Notes under the pieces: model-generated
Databases searched by the model: none
The model's input: the letters and a program-made list of their open reading frames with translations, nothing else
What the model was told of the DNA's origin: nothing
Shown here: positions 1 through 8,602 of the stretch, piece by piece
Layout: the number at the start of each line of letters is the position of its first letter
How positions within the stretch are numbered: the first letter of the stretch is position 1
Made by a program: the position numbers and the translations under genes
Source: Chromatiaceae bacterium
GTDB taxonomy: Bacteria; Pseudomonadota; Gammaproteobacteria; Chromatiales; Chromatiaceae
Assembly: GCA_022340805.1 (NCBI GenBank)
Contig: JAJDNF010000002.1
Span: 1-64,000 of the forward strand
DNA length: 64,000 nucleotides
Direction of reading: 5' to 3'

Positions 1-323
1 TGACGGAGGAGCGCGGCGACAAAGCGATACGCCGGCAGATGTCGCCAGAGCTCGGCGAAGGCGAAGGCCCCAGTGTGCCAATTGCCCGCAGGGTCGCGCA
101 CGTGAAAGCGTTGCATCGCCTGATCGAGCGGAATGCCCAGCGCCGCGATGCGTTCTGCCCCCCGCGTGATATCGATCCAGGCGATTTCGCGATCGCCGGC
201 AAGCCGGCGATAGTGTGTGATCTCCTTTCGACAGAGCGGGCAAGCGCCGTCATAGAGCACGACAGGTCGTGCCCGAACGATTTCAGCGGGGCCCTCAGCG
301 CTTTTCGATCCTTTCGTATCCAT
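1..323 (-). CDS. DCC-family thiol-disulfide oxidoreductase-like protein (DUF393), C-terminus outside window
   Basis: The reverse strand reads from an ATG at 321-323 to the left edge of the window without a stop, giving about 107 codons. Residues near 26-36 (VVLYDGACPLC) carry the D-G-x-C-P-x-C signature that names the DCC family (DUF393), small proteins thought to be thiol-disulfide oxidoreductases. The family is usually 110-140 residues, so most of the protein is visible and only the C-terminal tail is lost. Two TGTACA hexamers lie just upstream. The physiological substrate is unknown. The family call is firm; the redox role is inferred from the CxxC motif. Confidence 0.85.
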   Translation of the reverse strand, partial: MDTKGSKSAEGPAEIVRARPVVLYDGACPLCRKEITHYRRLAGDREIAWIDITRGAERIAALGIPLDQAMQRFHVRDPAGNWHTGAFAFAELWRHLPAYRFVAALLR

Positions 324-331
324 GAGGAAAA

Positions 332-374
332 TGTACACGAGGTGTAAAAGTATTGTCATTGCAAAAAGTGTACA
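332..374 (-). promoter_or_regulatory. Paired TGTACA hexamers upstream of the DCC gene
   Basis: Two self-complementary TGTACA hexamers occur at 332-337 and 369-374, within an AT-rich stretch that contrasts with the GC-rich surroundings. The first lies within 15 bases of the DCC start codon. Spacing and symmetry suggest operator half-sites, possibly for a MerR-type light or B12 regulator (LitR/CarH operators contain TGTACA). The regulator assignment is speculative. Confidence 0.3.
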
Positions 375-591
375 TTGAGCAAAAACATAGGCAATCGTGT
401 TCCTGATGGGCGCATTGTCCAGGACAATGATCCCTGGAGGGGATTTAACCTGCAGCGAATGAAGTTGACGAGAATGCGGCGCGTGGCCGTGATCGATGCC
501 GCAGCCAGCCAACTTGCTGCAGCGGCTGGCTAAGGCGCGCGTACGGCGCTGTCGGCATCTGTCTTCGCAGCCTTCGCTCACACCCCACCAG

Positions 592-795
592 CTCTGCAGG
601 AAACGCAGAGGAACCACTCCGGGCCACACTTCTGGGTGAACCTTTTCCTGGGACGGTGGCTCAAGGGGGGGGCTGGTGTTTGCGCAGGAATTCAGGGGAT
701 TTTGCAGTAGTGGGTTGGGAATGCCGACGGGGATCAGGTAGGTGTTTGTGGAACAAGAGGGTGGGTCGCTTCGATGTTCGCGGCGGCGCGGTGCG
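592..795 (+). repeat. Dispersed intergenic repeat A, copy 1
   Basis: This intergenic stretch shares a string of short blocks with copies near 5.6, 16.3, 22.9, 25.5, 27.5 and 37.0 kb. The blocks include a GCAGAAACGCAGA-like start, AACCTTTTCCTGGGACGG, GGTGTTTGCG, GAATTCAGCGG, GGGAATGCC-ACGGGGATCAGG and a tail GGTCGCTTCGAT near a CGGCGG. All copies have the same orientation. No conserved reading frame was seen across copies. It occupies the gap between the DCC gene and the thioredoxin-like gene, which otherwise holds nothing recognisable. Confidence 0.75.
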
Positions 796-820
796 TATCA
801 GTTCGATCACGGCCGCAATC

Positions 821-857
821 GGGCATTGCCGTGGCACTCAATGCCACGGCAATGCCC
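821..857. terminator. Perfect 16-bp hairpin after the thioredoxin-like gene
   Basis: GGGCATTGCCGTGGCA (821-836) and its exact reverse complement (842-857) flank a 5-base loop. The hairpin lies 14 bases beyond the stop codon of the minus-strand gene at 872-1471. No clear T tract follows on the minus strand, so it may act as an RNA-stabilising or factor-assisted 3' structure rather than a classic intrinsic terminator. Confidence 0.6.
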
Positions 858-871
858 AGGACTCGTTCTGA

Positions 872-1471
872 TCAATACTTGACAGAGCAGCCGTAGGGGC
901 GTGTGACGCTTGAAGCTACCGGCTCGCCATTCATCACCCGGGCCAGTGCCGCCGGGACATACTGGATGGCCTTCTCGATATCCGCTGGGTTGGACGAGGC
1001 GATGCTGTCGATGCCGCCCATGTAGGCCAACTTGCCATCGGCGTCGATGATGTACATATGCGGTGTGGTTTTGGCGCCGTACAACCGGCCAATCTCGCCG
1101 TTCTCATCGAGAATGACCGCGCTTGGTGCCGCGTTACGCTCGACAGTCAAGGTGTCGGCCTGGGCGGGCGTGACATGCCCTTGCTTGCCGGGTGCGGACG
1201 AAATGATCGACAGCCAAACGGCGCCCTGGTCGGTGGCGGCCCGCTGCTGTTGTTGCATGTTGCCGCTGTTGTAGTGCTTGCGCACGTACGGGCAATCGTG
1301 GTTTGTCCACTCGAGGATCACTGGCTTTCCGCGGTAGTCGCTAAGTGCATGGCTGTTGCCACGGGTGTCGATGCCGGTGAACCCGGGTGCCGGTTCACCG
1401 ATTCGCAGGGCGGCGCCGGCCGTGGTTGCCAGTGTAAACAGCAGCGTGGTCATAACGGTTTTCATCAGCAT
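872..1471 (-). CDS. Exported thioredoxin-fold (peroxiredoxin-like) protein
   Basis: The 199-residue product starts with a signal peptide (MLMKTVMTTLLFTLATTAGA), followed by an AhpC/TSA-type thioredoxin fold (LRIGEPAPGFTGIDTRG). It has a single N-terminal cysteine in the motif HDCPYVRKHY and a second in the conserved tail YGCSVKY, a pattern of the PRX-like redoxin group rather than a CxxC thioredoxin. The start at 1471 is chosen because GGAGAGG lies 8-9 bases upstream. It is 25 bases downstream of the DsbD-like gene and probably co-transcribed, so it may be an electron acceptor of that transmembrane reductase in the periplasm. A perfect hairpin follows the stop. The exact substrate is unknown. 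Confidence 0.85.
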   Translation of the reverse strand: MLMKTVMTTLLFTLATTAGAALRIGEPAPGFTGIDTRGNSHALSDYRGKPVILEWTNHDCPYVRKHYNSGNMQQQQRAATDQGAVWLSIISSAPGKQGHVTPAQADTLTVERNAAPSAVILDENGEIGRLYGAKTTPHMYIIDADGKLAYMGGIDSIASSNPADIEKAIQYVPAALARVMNGEPVASSVTRPYGCSVKY

Positions 1472-1496
1472 GGTAATCGTTCCTCTCCAGTGCGTT

Positions 1497-3584
1497 TCAG
1501 GTCTTGTCGATTCGAGACAGTGCCTGCAGGACCAGGCCTTCAGTGAGCAGCTGTGGCAGGACCTCGGGTGGACCCTGTCCGGCAGGATATAAGAGGTACA
1601 GTGGTACACCGCTGCGCCCGTGGCGGCGCAGTTCCTCGGTTATTGCCGGGTCACGGCGGGTCCAGTCGGCCCTGAGGTAAGCCACGCCGTTTTCGTCCAG
1701 CGCCTGGCGGACCGCATCGGTGCTCAGAGCGATCTGTTCGTTGACCTTGCAGGTGATACACCAGGCGGCGGTGAAGTTGACCAGTACGGCGCGGTCGTCC
1801 TGTTGCAGTGCGCTGACACGCTCGCGGCTCCAGGTTTCGGCCGCGGGCGCCGCCGATAGCGTAGGCGTGTTGTGCCCCGCGGCAACCATCAGCGCGAGAC
1901 TCGCGAGGATCAGCGTGCCTCCCAGCGCGTTGCGCAGGCCGCGTCGACGCAGTGGCTGACCGAACCACCACAGACCGAACGCGAGCAGCACGCTACCGGC
2001 CAGCGCACTGGCCAGCCCGCTTGGGCCGACCTGCTGGCTCAGCACCCATAGCAGCCAGGCGGCGGTCGCATACAAGGGAAAGGCCAGCGCATTACGTAGA
2101 CGCTCCATCCAGGGCCCGGGCGCGGGCAACAGACCGACCCAACGCGGCCAGATGCCGAGGAGCGTTACCGGCAACGCAAAACCGACGCCTAGCGCGGCGA
2201 ACACCAGCAGTGTCTCGAGCGGCGGCCGGGTCAACGCGAAACCGAGCGCGGTCCCCATGAACGGCGCGGTGCAGGGGCTGGCGACGATCACCGCGAGCAC
2301 GCCGGTGGCGAAGGTTCCGCGCAATCCTCTGTGCTCGGTAAACGTCTGGCCAACGCCGGCCAGCCCGCCGCCCAGGTGGAACACGCCGGACAGGTTGAGG
2401 CCGAGCGCCAGCATCAGGTACAGCAGGGCGATCACGACCCAGGGTTCCTGTAGCTGGAAACCCCAGCCGAGCGACGCCCCGCCGGCGCGCAGCGCGATCA
2501 GTAGACCAGCAAGCGCGAGCAGGCTCAGCAGCACTCCCGCGCCAAACACCAGTCCATGTCGCGCGCTCTGGTCGCCGGCGTGTTGAACAAGCGCCAGCAC
2601 CTTGATTGACAGCACCGGTAGCACGCACGGCATCAGGTTGAGCAACAGGCCGCCGAGCAGTGCGAGCCCAAGCGCCAGTATCAGGGTCACGCGGGTGTCA
2701 TCGGTCGCAACCTGCGCAGTGTCGCGCGGTGCCGCGCTGATCGTAAAGCCACGTGTCAACCCGGCACCGGATCCCGATTCGGTGACCACCAGGAGTCCAT
2801 CGAGCATTGCACCATCGGCGAACGGGGCCTCGCCCGTCGGCAGCTCCAACAGCAGCACGTCGCTATCGAAGCGCCATGCCTGCGGCTGCGAAGGCGCGAT
2901 CCGCCCCCAGTCGTTGGCGGCGAACCACAGTGAGGTGATCTGCGCGTCGGCCCAGCCGGACGCGTCGATGCGCAGTGTCAGCGCGCTGTCCCTCCGACGG
3001 TACTCGGCGCCGCCCGGCGCAGCCACCGGCCACTGTGCGCGCACGGCGTCAAAGGAATTCTCCAGAATAGGGAGATTGCCAACCTGCATGACCGGCAGGG
3101 CGATCTGCAACCTTGCGTCCTGCGGAATGCACTCCTCGCGACAAACCAGCCAGCTGACATCGGCTGAGATATTGACCGGCACGCCGACAACCTGGTCTGG
3201 CGGGACAGCGATCGGGACCAGCAGCGTTACTGAATCCTCGAAACCGTAGTTCACCAGCGGGCCAACCGGGATACGCTGCGGCGTTGGCCATTGGATGTCA
3301 CCTGCCTGCCAGCCTCTGGGCAGTTGCCAGTCGACCCGTGGTGCCTCGCCCGAGTCGCCCGGGTTGCGCCAGTAAATGTGCCAGTGTGGGATCAGTTCGA
3401 AACGCAGGCCCAACCAAAGCGTTGTGCCCGGGATCGCTGCGGCGCGCTCCGCCAGCAGGCTGAGCCGGACCTGTCCGGTACGCGTGCTGTCAGCTGCCAG
3501 CACGGCGCCGGATATGGCGAATAGCAGAAACAGCAGTGCGCTGAGCCTGGCCAACAGTTTCTCGATGGGGGTGGTTACTCGCAC
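1497..3584 (-). CDS. DsbD/ScsB-type transmembrane thiol:disulfide interchange protein
   Basis: The 695-residue protein has a signal peptide, a periplasmic DsbD-alpha/ScsB-like beta domain (about 35-290), a CcdA/DsbD-beta membrane domain (about 295-580) and a C-terminal thioredoxin domain. The membrane domain shows the paired cysteines in LMPCVLPVLS and ASPCTAPF; the thioredoxin motif is WCITC at about 608-612. Such proteins pass electrons from cytoplasmic thioredoxin to periplasmic partners. The start is a GTG at 3582-3584; no earlier or near-following ATG exists. It precedes the PRX-like gene by 25 bases, a likely operon. The long N-terminal domain resembles ScsB (suppressor of copper sensitivity) more than classical DsbD. 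Confidence 0.9.
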   Translation of the reverse strand: MRVTTPIEKLLARLSALLFLLFAISGAVLAADSTRTGQVRLSLLAERAAAIPGTTLWLGLRFELIPHWHIYWRNPGDSGEAPRVDWQLPRGWQAGDIQWPTPQRIPVGPLVNYGFEDSVTLLVPIAVPPDQVVGVPVNISADVSWLVCREECIPQDARLQIALPVMQVGNLPILENSFDAVRAQWPVAAPGGAEYRRRDSALTLRIDASGWADAQITSLWFAANDWGRIAPSQPQAWRFDSDVLLLELPTGEAPFADGAMLDGLLVVTESGSGAGLTRGFTISAAPRDTAQVATDDTRVTLILALGLALLGGLLLNLMPCVLPVLSIKVLALVQHAGDQSARHGLVFGAGVLLSLLALAGLLIALRAGGASLGWGFQLQEPWVVIALLYLMLALGLNLSGVFHLGGGLAGVGQTFTEHRGLRGTFATGVLAVIVASPCTAPFMGTALGFALTRPPLETLLVFAALGVGFALPVTLLGIWPRWVGLLPAPGPWMERLRNALAFPLYATAAWLLWVLSQQVGPSGLASALAGSVLLAFGLWWFGQPLRRRGLRNALGGTLILASLALMVAAGHNTPTLSAAPAAETWSRERVSALQQDDRAVLVNFTAAWCITCKVNEQIALSTDAVRQALDENGVAYLRADWTRRDPAITEELRRHGRSGVPLYLLYPAGQGPPEVLPQLLTEGLVLQALSRIDKT

Positions 3585-3629
3585 TTGGTCTCGTGACCGG
3601 CTGAAAGGTTTAACAAAACAGGCGCCGGA

Positions 3630-5483
3630 TTATTCGCAACCCGACTGACATCTACCCTGCCCATCAAACGCCATCGTCTTCCCGCTCAGGGGTATATATG
3701 CCGGCACATTGACAGCCTGCAAAAACTGCTCGGTTCTGGTTCCCGCGAGCAGTCCACCTTCGCTGGTCGCCTGTTCGTTTGCATGTGAGGCTATGACGGC
3801 CTTGGGTTTGACCAGCTCGTTGACCACATAGGCCGCTTCCCTGGGCCCGGTTGTGAAAGTATCGCCAATATTCATGACGGCCAGTTGCACGCCGTAGTGA
3901 TCCCTGACGACCGTTTCCTGTTCCGCGGTGATCCCGGTGTCTCCGGAGAGATAGACCTTGAGTCCATTCGAAAACGTCAAGACATAACCGGTAGGTGGCC
4001 CGGCATACGCGGTAAGGCCCGTTTTGTCGAGCAGGGTGCCCAGCTCGCCGCCAACCATGGCGCCGGCTATGCCATTGGAATGTGCCGCAGGCACAGTCGT
4101 CAAGGTAACGCCATTGATGCCTCTGGATGCACCAAAACGCACCAGCTGTGACTGTTTGGCACTGCCGCCCAATGCCGTCAGTTTTGCAGCGAAGAAGCTG
4201 GGCATTTCGCTACCGGTGACTATCGTGGCCCCTTTCGCCAGCGCGATGTTGACGCTGTTGGTGTCGGGCACCGCGCCAACCGGGAAATCCGGTGTGGCGC
4301 AGTCGCCGGCGTTTACCTCCCGAATATGTCGGTCACCAACATGGTCACCATGCATATGGCTGACCAATATGACATCGATCTCTCCGAGTCGTGGATCATC
4401 GGGCCCTGCTACGGTTCGGCCGGCATCGTACAAGAGGCGTGTTCCATCGGGGTCCTCGAATATCAAGGCTCGGTCGTATCGGCAGAATTCGCCGTCATGG
4501 CTGCCAAGGGGCGTGATTTGCACGACGCCCTCCGAAGCGGGCAACAGGCCGATCTCTTTGTAGTATTTCGCGGCGCCGGGGTGCAGCCGTTCAGCAGGCA
4601 CGTATGCAACCGTGTTTGCGGCCTGCGTGTATTGACCTTGTGGCAGGTGGCTGAGTAGGGCGTCGTGGCCGAGATGAATGGCGCGCGCCAGTCGATAAAC
4701 CGACTCATCGTCGAGATCGGGTCTCACCAGGATCACTGACCACAGGCCAACAGAGCGAATGTCTTCCTTTTGGCCTTCGTAGGTACCGGCTGGCACCGTC
4801 ATCTTCTGCAGATGCGGGTGCTTCTTCAGTATTCGCTGTATCTGTTCCTGCGATGGTGGAATGAATCTGCCACCTGCCGGCGCATTGGCCACTTCCACGA
4901 AACCGGGCCACCCGATTCCGGCGCCCCATAATGCTGCGGCTTTGCCTTCGATAACGAGTTTCGGTCCTTGCGCGGCCTTGTCCAGAATAATCTGCTGAAA
5001 GTCCCTGTCGGGCTCGAGGCCCAGGCCGTCGAGGACATCATTCGCCAGTATGCGCAATCCGGATGCCCTGGTGCCAAAGGCAACAGGCTGACCCTTTAGG
5101 TCTTCAATGGCCTCGTACTTCGAATCGCCGCGTACGACAAACATCCCCGGATTCGGGTACATAACCGACAGTATCTTAAGATTCGCTACCGGGCGGCCAA
5201 CACCATCCAGTGCAACGCGTGCGGCGTTCCCTTCCACCTGGCCGACATCAACCTCGCCTGCCTCCAGTAGTTCGAGATTGTGTCGGCTGCCTTTGGTGGC
5301 AAGTGTTTCAACCCGGAGCCGGCGGTCGGCGGAATTGATCACCTCAGCGATGTTTTCTCCAAACAACTGGAAGCCGCCGCCTGTAGTCGCGGTCGCCCAG
5401 CTGATCGGGATTGCGTCACTGGCCAAGGCCGGCGGAGCAGTTGCCAGCGTCAGCAACAAAACAGCGACTGGAACAGATCTCAT
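3630..5483 (-). CDS. TAXI solute-binding protein fused to a metallo-beta-lactamase domain
   Basis: The 617-residue protein begins with a signal peptide (to about residue 22). Residues 24-315 look like a TAXI-type TRAP transporter solute-binding protein (ISWATATTGGGFQLFGENIA near the start, then GEVDVGQVEGNAARVAL and a GLGL segment). From about 320 the chain becomes a metallo-beta-lactamase fold with H-M-H-G-D-H at 376-381, a later TTVPAAHSNG, a YLSGDTGIT strand and a late ASHANEQA histidine. All expected metal ligands seem present. A good Shine-Dalgarno (AGGAAGGGGG) precedes the ATG at 5483. No TRAP membrane subunit is encoded nearby, so the binding domain may deliver or sense a ligand for the hydrolase in the periplasm. 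Substrate unknown. Confidence 0.8.
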   Translation of the reverse strand: MRSVPVAVLLLTLATAPPALASDAIPISWATATTGGGFQLFGENIAEVINSADRRLRVETLATKGSRHNLELLEAGEVDVGQVEGNAARVALDGVGRPVANLKILSVMYPNPGMFVVRGDSKYEAIEDLKGQPVAFGTRASGLRILANDVLDGLGLEPDRDFQQIILDKAAQGPKLVIEGKAAALWGAGIGWPGFVEVANAPAGGRFIPPSQEQIQRILKKHPHLQKMTVPAGTYEGQKEDIRSVGLWSVILVRPDLDDESVYRLARAIHLGHDALLSHLPQGQYTQAANTVAYVPAERLHPGAAKYYKEIGLLPASEGVVQITPLGSHDGEFCRYDRALIFEDPDGTRLLYDAGRTVAGPDDPRLGEIDVILVSHMHGDHVGDRHIREVNAGDCATPDFPVGAVPDTNSVNIALAKGATIVTGSEMPSFFAAKLTALGGSAKQSQLVRFGASRGINGVTLTTVPAAHSNGIAGAMVGGELGTLLDKTGLTAYAGPPTGYVLTFSNGLKVYLSGDTGITAEQETVVRDHYGVQLAVMNIGDTFTTGPREAAYVVNELVKPKAVIASHANEQATSEGGLLAGTRTEQFLQAVNVPAYIPLSGKTMAFDGQGRCQSGCE

Positions 5484-5565
5484 GACACCCCCTTCCTCGG
5501 GTCGTTGGAAACATGGCTACCCGTCAGATGCCCCGATGGTAGAAGTCGGTTCCGCACCATTAAGC

Positions 5566-5715
5566 ATGCAGAAAATGCGGAAGAATCGATCCGCACGGGT
5601 ATCCCGGCCGAACCTTTTCCTGGGGCGGTGGCTCAAGGGGACGTCCTGGTGTTTGCAAAGGTATTCAGCGGATCATCAACAAGTGGGGTGGGAATGCCCA
5701 CGGGGATCAGGCAGC
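5566..5715 (+). repeat. Dispersed intergenic repeat A, copy 2
   Basis: This copy carries the GCAGAAAATGCGGAAGAA start, the CCGAACCTTTTCCTGGGG block, GTCCTGGTGTTTGC, ATTCAGCGGAT and GGGAATGCCCACGGGGATCA. It ends at the stop codon of the minus-strand gene at 5715, so the insertion may have supplied the last bases of that gene. It has the same orientation as the other copies. Confidence 0.75.
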
Positions 5716-7028
5716 TAGCGGCGTGTGACCCCATCGGCCGTCGGACGAGGACAGACTGTCCAGGGCTCTGCGAAGATCTCCCGCACCGTGGCCGGGATAC
5801 GGCCTTTGGGCTCCAGGCGGTTTCGCTCGACGATGGCGTAGATGCCAAACCATTCCTCGAGATCTGCCGGCGCGTGCGTTTCGGCGTCCGCTGGCTGTCC
5901 GCCGCTCTTCCACCACTCGTCCTGAAACTCGAAGAATGACAGGCCGCAGAATTTTTCCCTGTATTTGGCGGTACGAAGGTCGCGCCAGATGGCGCGAAGC
6001 ACATCCGGTACGTCTTCCACCCGGTTTCCGCCGAACCGGGGCACCCAGGGTTTCGACGAGATGGGAGAGGTGGACAGACCGCTCTGGGTGACGAAGATCG
6101 GCTTACGGGATTGGGCGGCGAGCTGTTCCAGATAGCCCTGAAGTGGGCTTCCAGTGGTCAAGCCCGGCGGTGAGCTGACCACGCCGCGGGCATAGACGTA
6201 GACGTTCAGGCAGATCAGGTCGCCGATGTCCGGTGTCAGGGCCGAGAGAAAAGGGACCTCCAGGTCATAGCGATCGGCAAGCGGCCCGACGTGGGTGAAG
6301 CTGGTGTGGCAATAAAGGTGGCGTTGCCCGTAGCTGACCAGCTCGTAGTCCATGGCCTCGTCGATCAGGCGCGCCAACGCAGTCTCCGAAGGTGTGCGGT
6401 TGGACACGCGGATATGCTTTCCCTCGAACGAACTTTCCGTCGGGTGCAGGGCGTCGGTCCGTGCGATGCTTTTCGGTTTCCATTCGTCGCCGACCGAGAA
6501 GAGCACCAGGCGGCCCGGCCGTCCGACCCGGTAGGCGTGGTCTATGGCCGCCTTGACCCGGGCCAGGGCCTTTTGCTGATAGTGGGGGTCCAGGAAGTCT
6601 TGGGGGTTGTCCTGCAGCCAGATGTCCTGGCCGTAGACCAGATCGGTCTTGTCCATCACTGCGAAGAATCCCGGGGGCATGCGCTGCGGGAACACGTGCA
6701 GGTAGTTGATGCCAAGCTTTCCCAGCAGGTCGAAGTGCTCGCGGTACCGTCCGTCGTCTCCCGGGGAGCCACCGCGAACGGGGGCCTCACCGGGCAGGTA
6801 GGGTGAATAGCCAATCCCTTTGAAGAAGACCTTTCTCTTTTCGTGCAGATCGATGATCGACGAACCCCGCGCGACGAACCGGCGGGGTTCCGGGGTCCCG
6901 TCGGCGATGGTCGAGGTCTTGCGTGCCGCGATCTCCGCAGCCTTCTCGGCGCTACAGCCGGCGCTCAGGTCACCCGCGAGCGCGGACAGAAAAATCAGGA
7001 CGCTGGAGGTGAAACGTTTAGTTGTCAT
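5715..7028 (-). CDS. Predicted lipoprotein with a glycoside-hydrolase-like TIM-barrel
   Basis: From the ATG at 7028 the product has 437 residues, with a lipoprotein-type signal ending in L-S-A-G-C. The mature part has GH2/GH5-superfamily features: an early KRKVFFKGIGYSPYLPG, the segment LGINYLHVFPQRMPPGF, an RLVLFSVGDEWKP strand and a late CGLSFFEFQDEWWKSG strand whose acidic residues could be catalytic. It is probably an outer-membrane or periplasmic glycosidase-like protein, but no specific family or substrate can be named. An alternative ATG lies four codons upstream (7040); neither start has a clear ribosome-binding site. Repeat A copy 2 abuts its 3' end. Confidence 0.6.
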   Translation of the reverse strand: MTTKRFTSSVLIFLSALAGDLSAGCSAEKAAEIAARKTSTIADGTPEPRRFVARGSSIIDLHEKRKVFFKGIGYSPYLPGEAPVRGGSPGDDGRYREHFDLLGKLGINYLHVFPQRMPPGFFAVMDKTDLVYGQDIWLQDNPQDFLDPHYQQKALARVKAAIDHAYRVGRPGRLVLFSVGDEWKPKSIARTDALHPTESSFEGKHIRVSNRTPSETALARLIDEAMDYELVSYGQRHLYCHTSFTHVGPLADRYDLEVPFLSALTPDIGDLICLNVYVYARGVVSSPPGLTTGSPLQGYLEQLAAQSRKPIFVTQSGLSTSPISSKPWVPRFGGNRVEDVPDVLRAIWRDLRTAKYREKFCGLSFFEFQDEWWKSGGQPADAETHAPADLEEWFGIYAIVERNRLEPKGRIPATVREIFAEPWTVCPRPTADGVTRR

Positions 7029-7149
7029 TAGGGGTGGCATGTCTGTGAGCCCATGCGTAGCCTATCGGCGGTGTGAACGGCGAATTGTAATTCAAGCGGC
7101 CACAGGTAATTGGTAACGGCCGCGGCAATGAGATTTCCACTGGAATTGT

Positions 7150-7262
7150 CTGAGGTCAGCACAGCGGTCGGTGCTTCCCTTGCGATATTTGATGGTGCGT
7201 CGCCGCCGAGCGAAGTGTGCACGCGATACACGCTGTAATAAACGCGTCGCCACCGAACCGGT
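7150..7262 (-). pseudogene. Possible integrase-domain transposase scrap
   Basis: The minus strand encodes VYYSVYRVHTSLGGDAPSNI, which resembles the C-terminal end of IS3/IS481-type DDE integrase domains (YN..RPHSSLGGLTP). Only about 35 residues are preserved and no inverted repeats were found. It may be the worn tail of an insertion sequence between the lipoprotein gene and the NAD(P)-binding gene. Confidence 0.3.
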
Positions 7263-7280
7263 TTGAACCGCCGTTTCGGC

Positions 7281-8027
7281 TCAGGTCTTGGTCTTGTTGT
7301 AGATGACCGGCATCTGGCCCTGCCACCGGTGCCAGATTTCATCGTCATTAATCAGTTCGGCCATGAAACGTGCGACGTTGCTCCTACTCGTCTCGCCGGC
7401 GTCGAAGATGGCGCTGCGGATGGGGGAGGGGTAAACCTCATACCCGGTATCCTCCTGCTCATTGATCAGGCTATCGGGACGGACCACGCACCATTCCAAG
7501 GTGCTGTCGTCTTGACCGATCTGTTTGCGCAGGAAATCAGCGGCATTTTCATTATCGGCATGTGGTGGCACGGCCAGGCGCAGTAAACCGATCACAAGCA
7601 TCTGGCCGAGGCTCACAGGCTCTTGGATATCCCGATTGCGGTTGCCAGTTGTATTCATCAGCACGAACCGAGCCGGCTGTTCGCGTCCGTGGGCCTTGAG
7701 CGCAGCGGTAAGACGTCGGGTGGCTTCGGTCACCAGCCGGTAGGGCGGGCCGAAGATCCCCTTGAAGCTCAGGTTGTGTCCCAGGCATGAGGCGACTGCA
7801 TCGCAGCCGTCGGTCAGGTGCTTCAGTTGATCGGCGTCGAGCTTGAGCAGGCTTGCGTGGGTGACGGCAAGGCGCGGGTGGTCGCGCAAAGCCGCTGGCA
7901 TCCGGTCAGGTGATCGCACGACCGCCCTGACGTTCGCCCCTTGGCTGAGCAGTTGTTCGACGAGCAGCCGTCCCGTCGCCCCGCTGGCACCGACCACCAG
8001 GACTGTCTTTTCCGACTGATCTCGCAT
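7281..8027 (-). CDS. NAD(P)-binding Rossmann-fold protein (atypical SDR/NmrA-like)
   Basis: The 248-residue product starts at an ATG at 8027 preceded by GAGG at short spacing. The N-terminus VLVVGASGATGRLLVEQLLSQG is the G-x-x-G-x-x-G dinucleotide site of atypical short-chain dehydrogenases with the NAD(P)H-binding/NmrA-like fold. The segments NVRAVVRSPDRMPAAL and GCDAVASCLGH fit the same family. There is no classical YxxxK catalytic pair, so it may be a redox sensor or an isomerase/epimerase-like enzyme rather than a dehydrogenase. It is flanked by transposase remnants on both sides, so its neighbours give no clue to function. A longer in-frame extension to 8507 overlaps the IS remnant and is not used. 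Confidence 0.8.
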   Translation of the reverse strand: MRDQSEKTVLVVGASGATGRLLVEQLLSQGANVRAVVRSPDRMPAALRDHPRLAVTHASLLKLDADQLKHLTDGCDAVASCLGHNLSFKGIFGPPYRLVTEATRRLTAALKAHGREQPARFVLMNTTGNRNRDIQEPVSLGQMLVIGLLRLAVPPHADNENAADFLRKQIGQDDSTLEWCVVRPDSLINEQEDTGYEVYPSPIRSAIFDAGETSRSNVARFMAELINDDEIWHRWQGQMPVIYNKTKT

Positions 8028-8152
8028 AATTACCTCGAATCCGACAAGACGGTTCCCGGTTCGATCTGCCAGCGGATGGTGGCGTTCGGTTCTCGAGGAT
8101 AACCCCGGTGAGAGGCAGAATGGATCAATCTGGCCGTTGATCGCAACACTGC

Positions 8153-8525
8153 CGACCACGGCTGCCGAGCGACAACGGTCTGTGCTACAGCGCCGCCCCC
8201 TGCCACCTGGCTCGAGGATCAGGGCATTGAACACACGCGTGGGCAGCCCTACCATGCGACGACGCAGGGCAAGATCGAGCGTTGACATCACCCGATGAAC
8301 AACTGGGTGCTGGTGCAGAAGCGTTACCTGCCGGGCGACCCGGAGGCCCGCGTGGCCGATTTCGTCGACTACTATAATCACCAGCGCTACCACGAGAGCC
8401 TGGATAATCTCACACCGGCTGACCTGTACTTTGGCCGAGGCCAGGCCATCCTGGCTGGCCGGGCCAGGACCAAACGAAAGACGATGGCACTGCGGCACCA
8501 ACAGCATCAGAAGACCGCCGCCTGA
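8153..8525 (+). pseudogene. IS3-family transposase (OrfB) C-terminal remnant
   Basis: The plus strand encodes RPRLPSDNGLCYS, then after a frame change near 8200 WLEDQGIEHTRGQPYH and TTQGKIER, then a TGA at 8281-8283 where the family has Trp, then the open segment from 8295 (YLPGDPEARVADFVDYYNHQ, NLTPADLYFGRG). This is the DDE integrase core end and C-terminus of an IS3-group transposase. At least one frameshift and one nonsense mutation make it non-functional. No N-terminal half or inverted repeats were seen. Confidence 0.75.
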
Positions 8526-8602
8526 TAGGTAAGCAAGATGGGCCAGATGCGCTCTTAGATACGGGTTTCATCTGTCCGAAAGGTTCTGACGACGCACATA
8601 TA

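Noticed and set aside
445-627. 60-codon minus-strand frame near the left edge
   Set aside because: It overlaps Repeat A and has neither a ribosome-binding site nor a recognisable domain.
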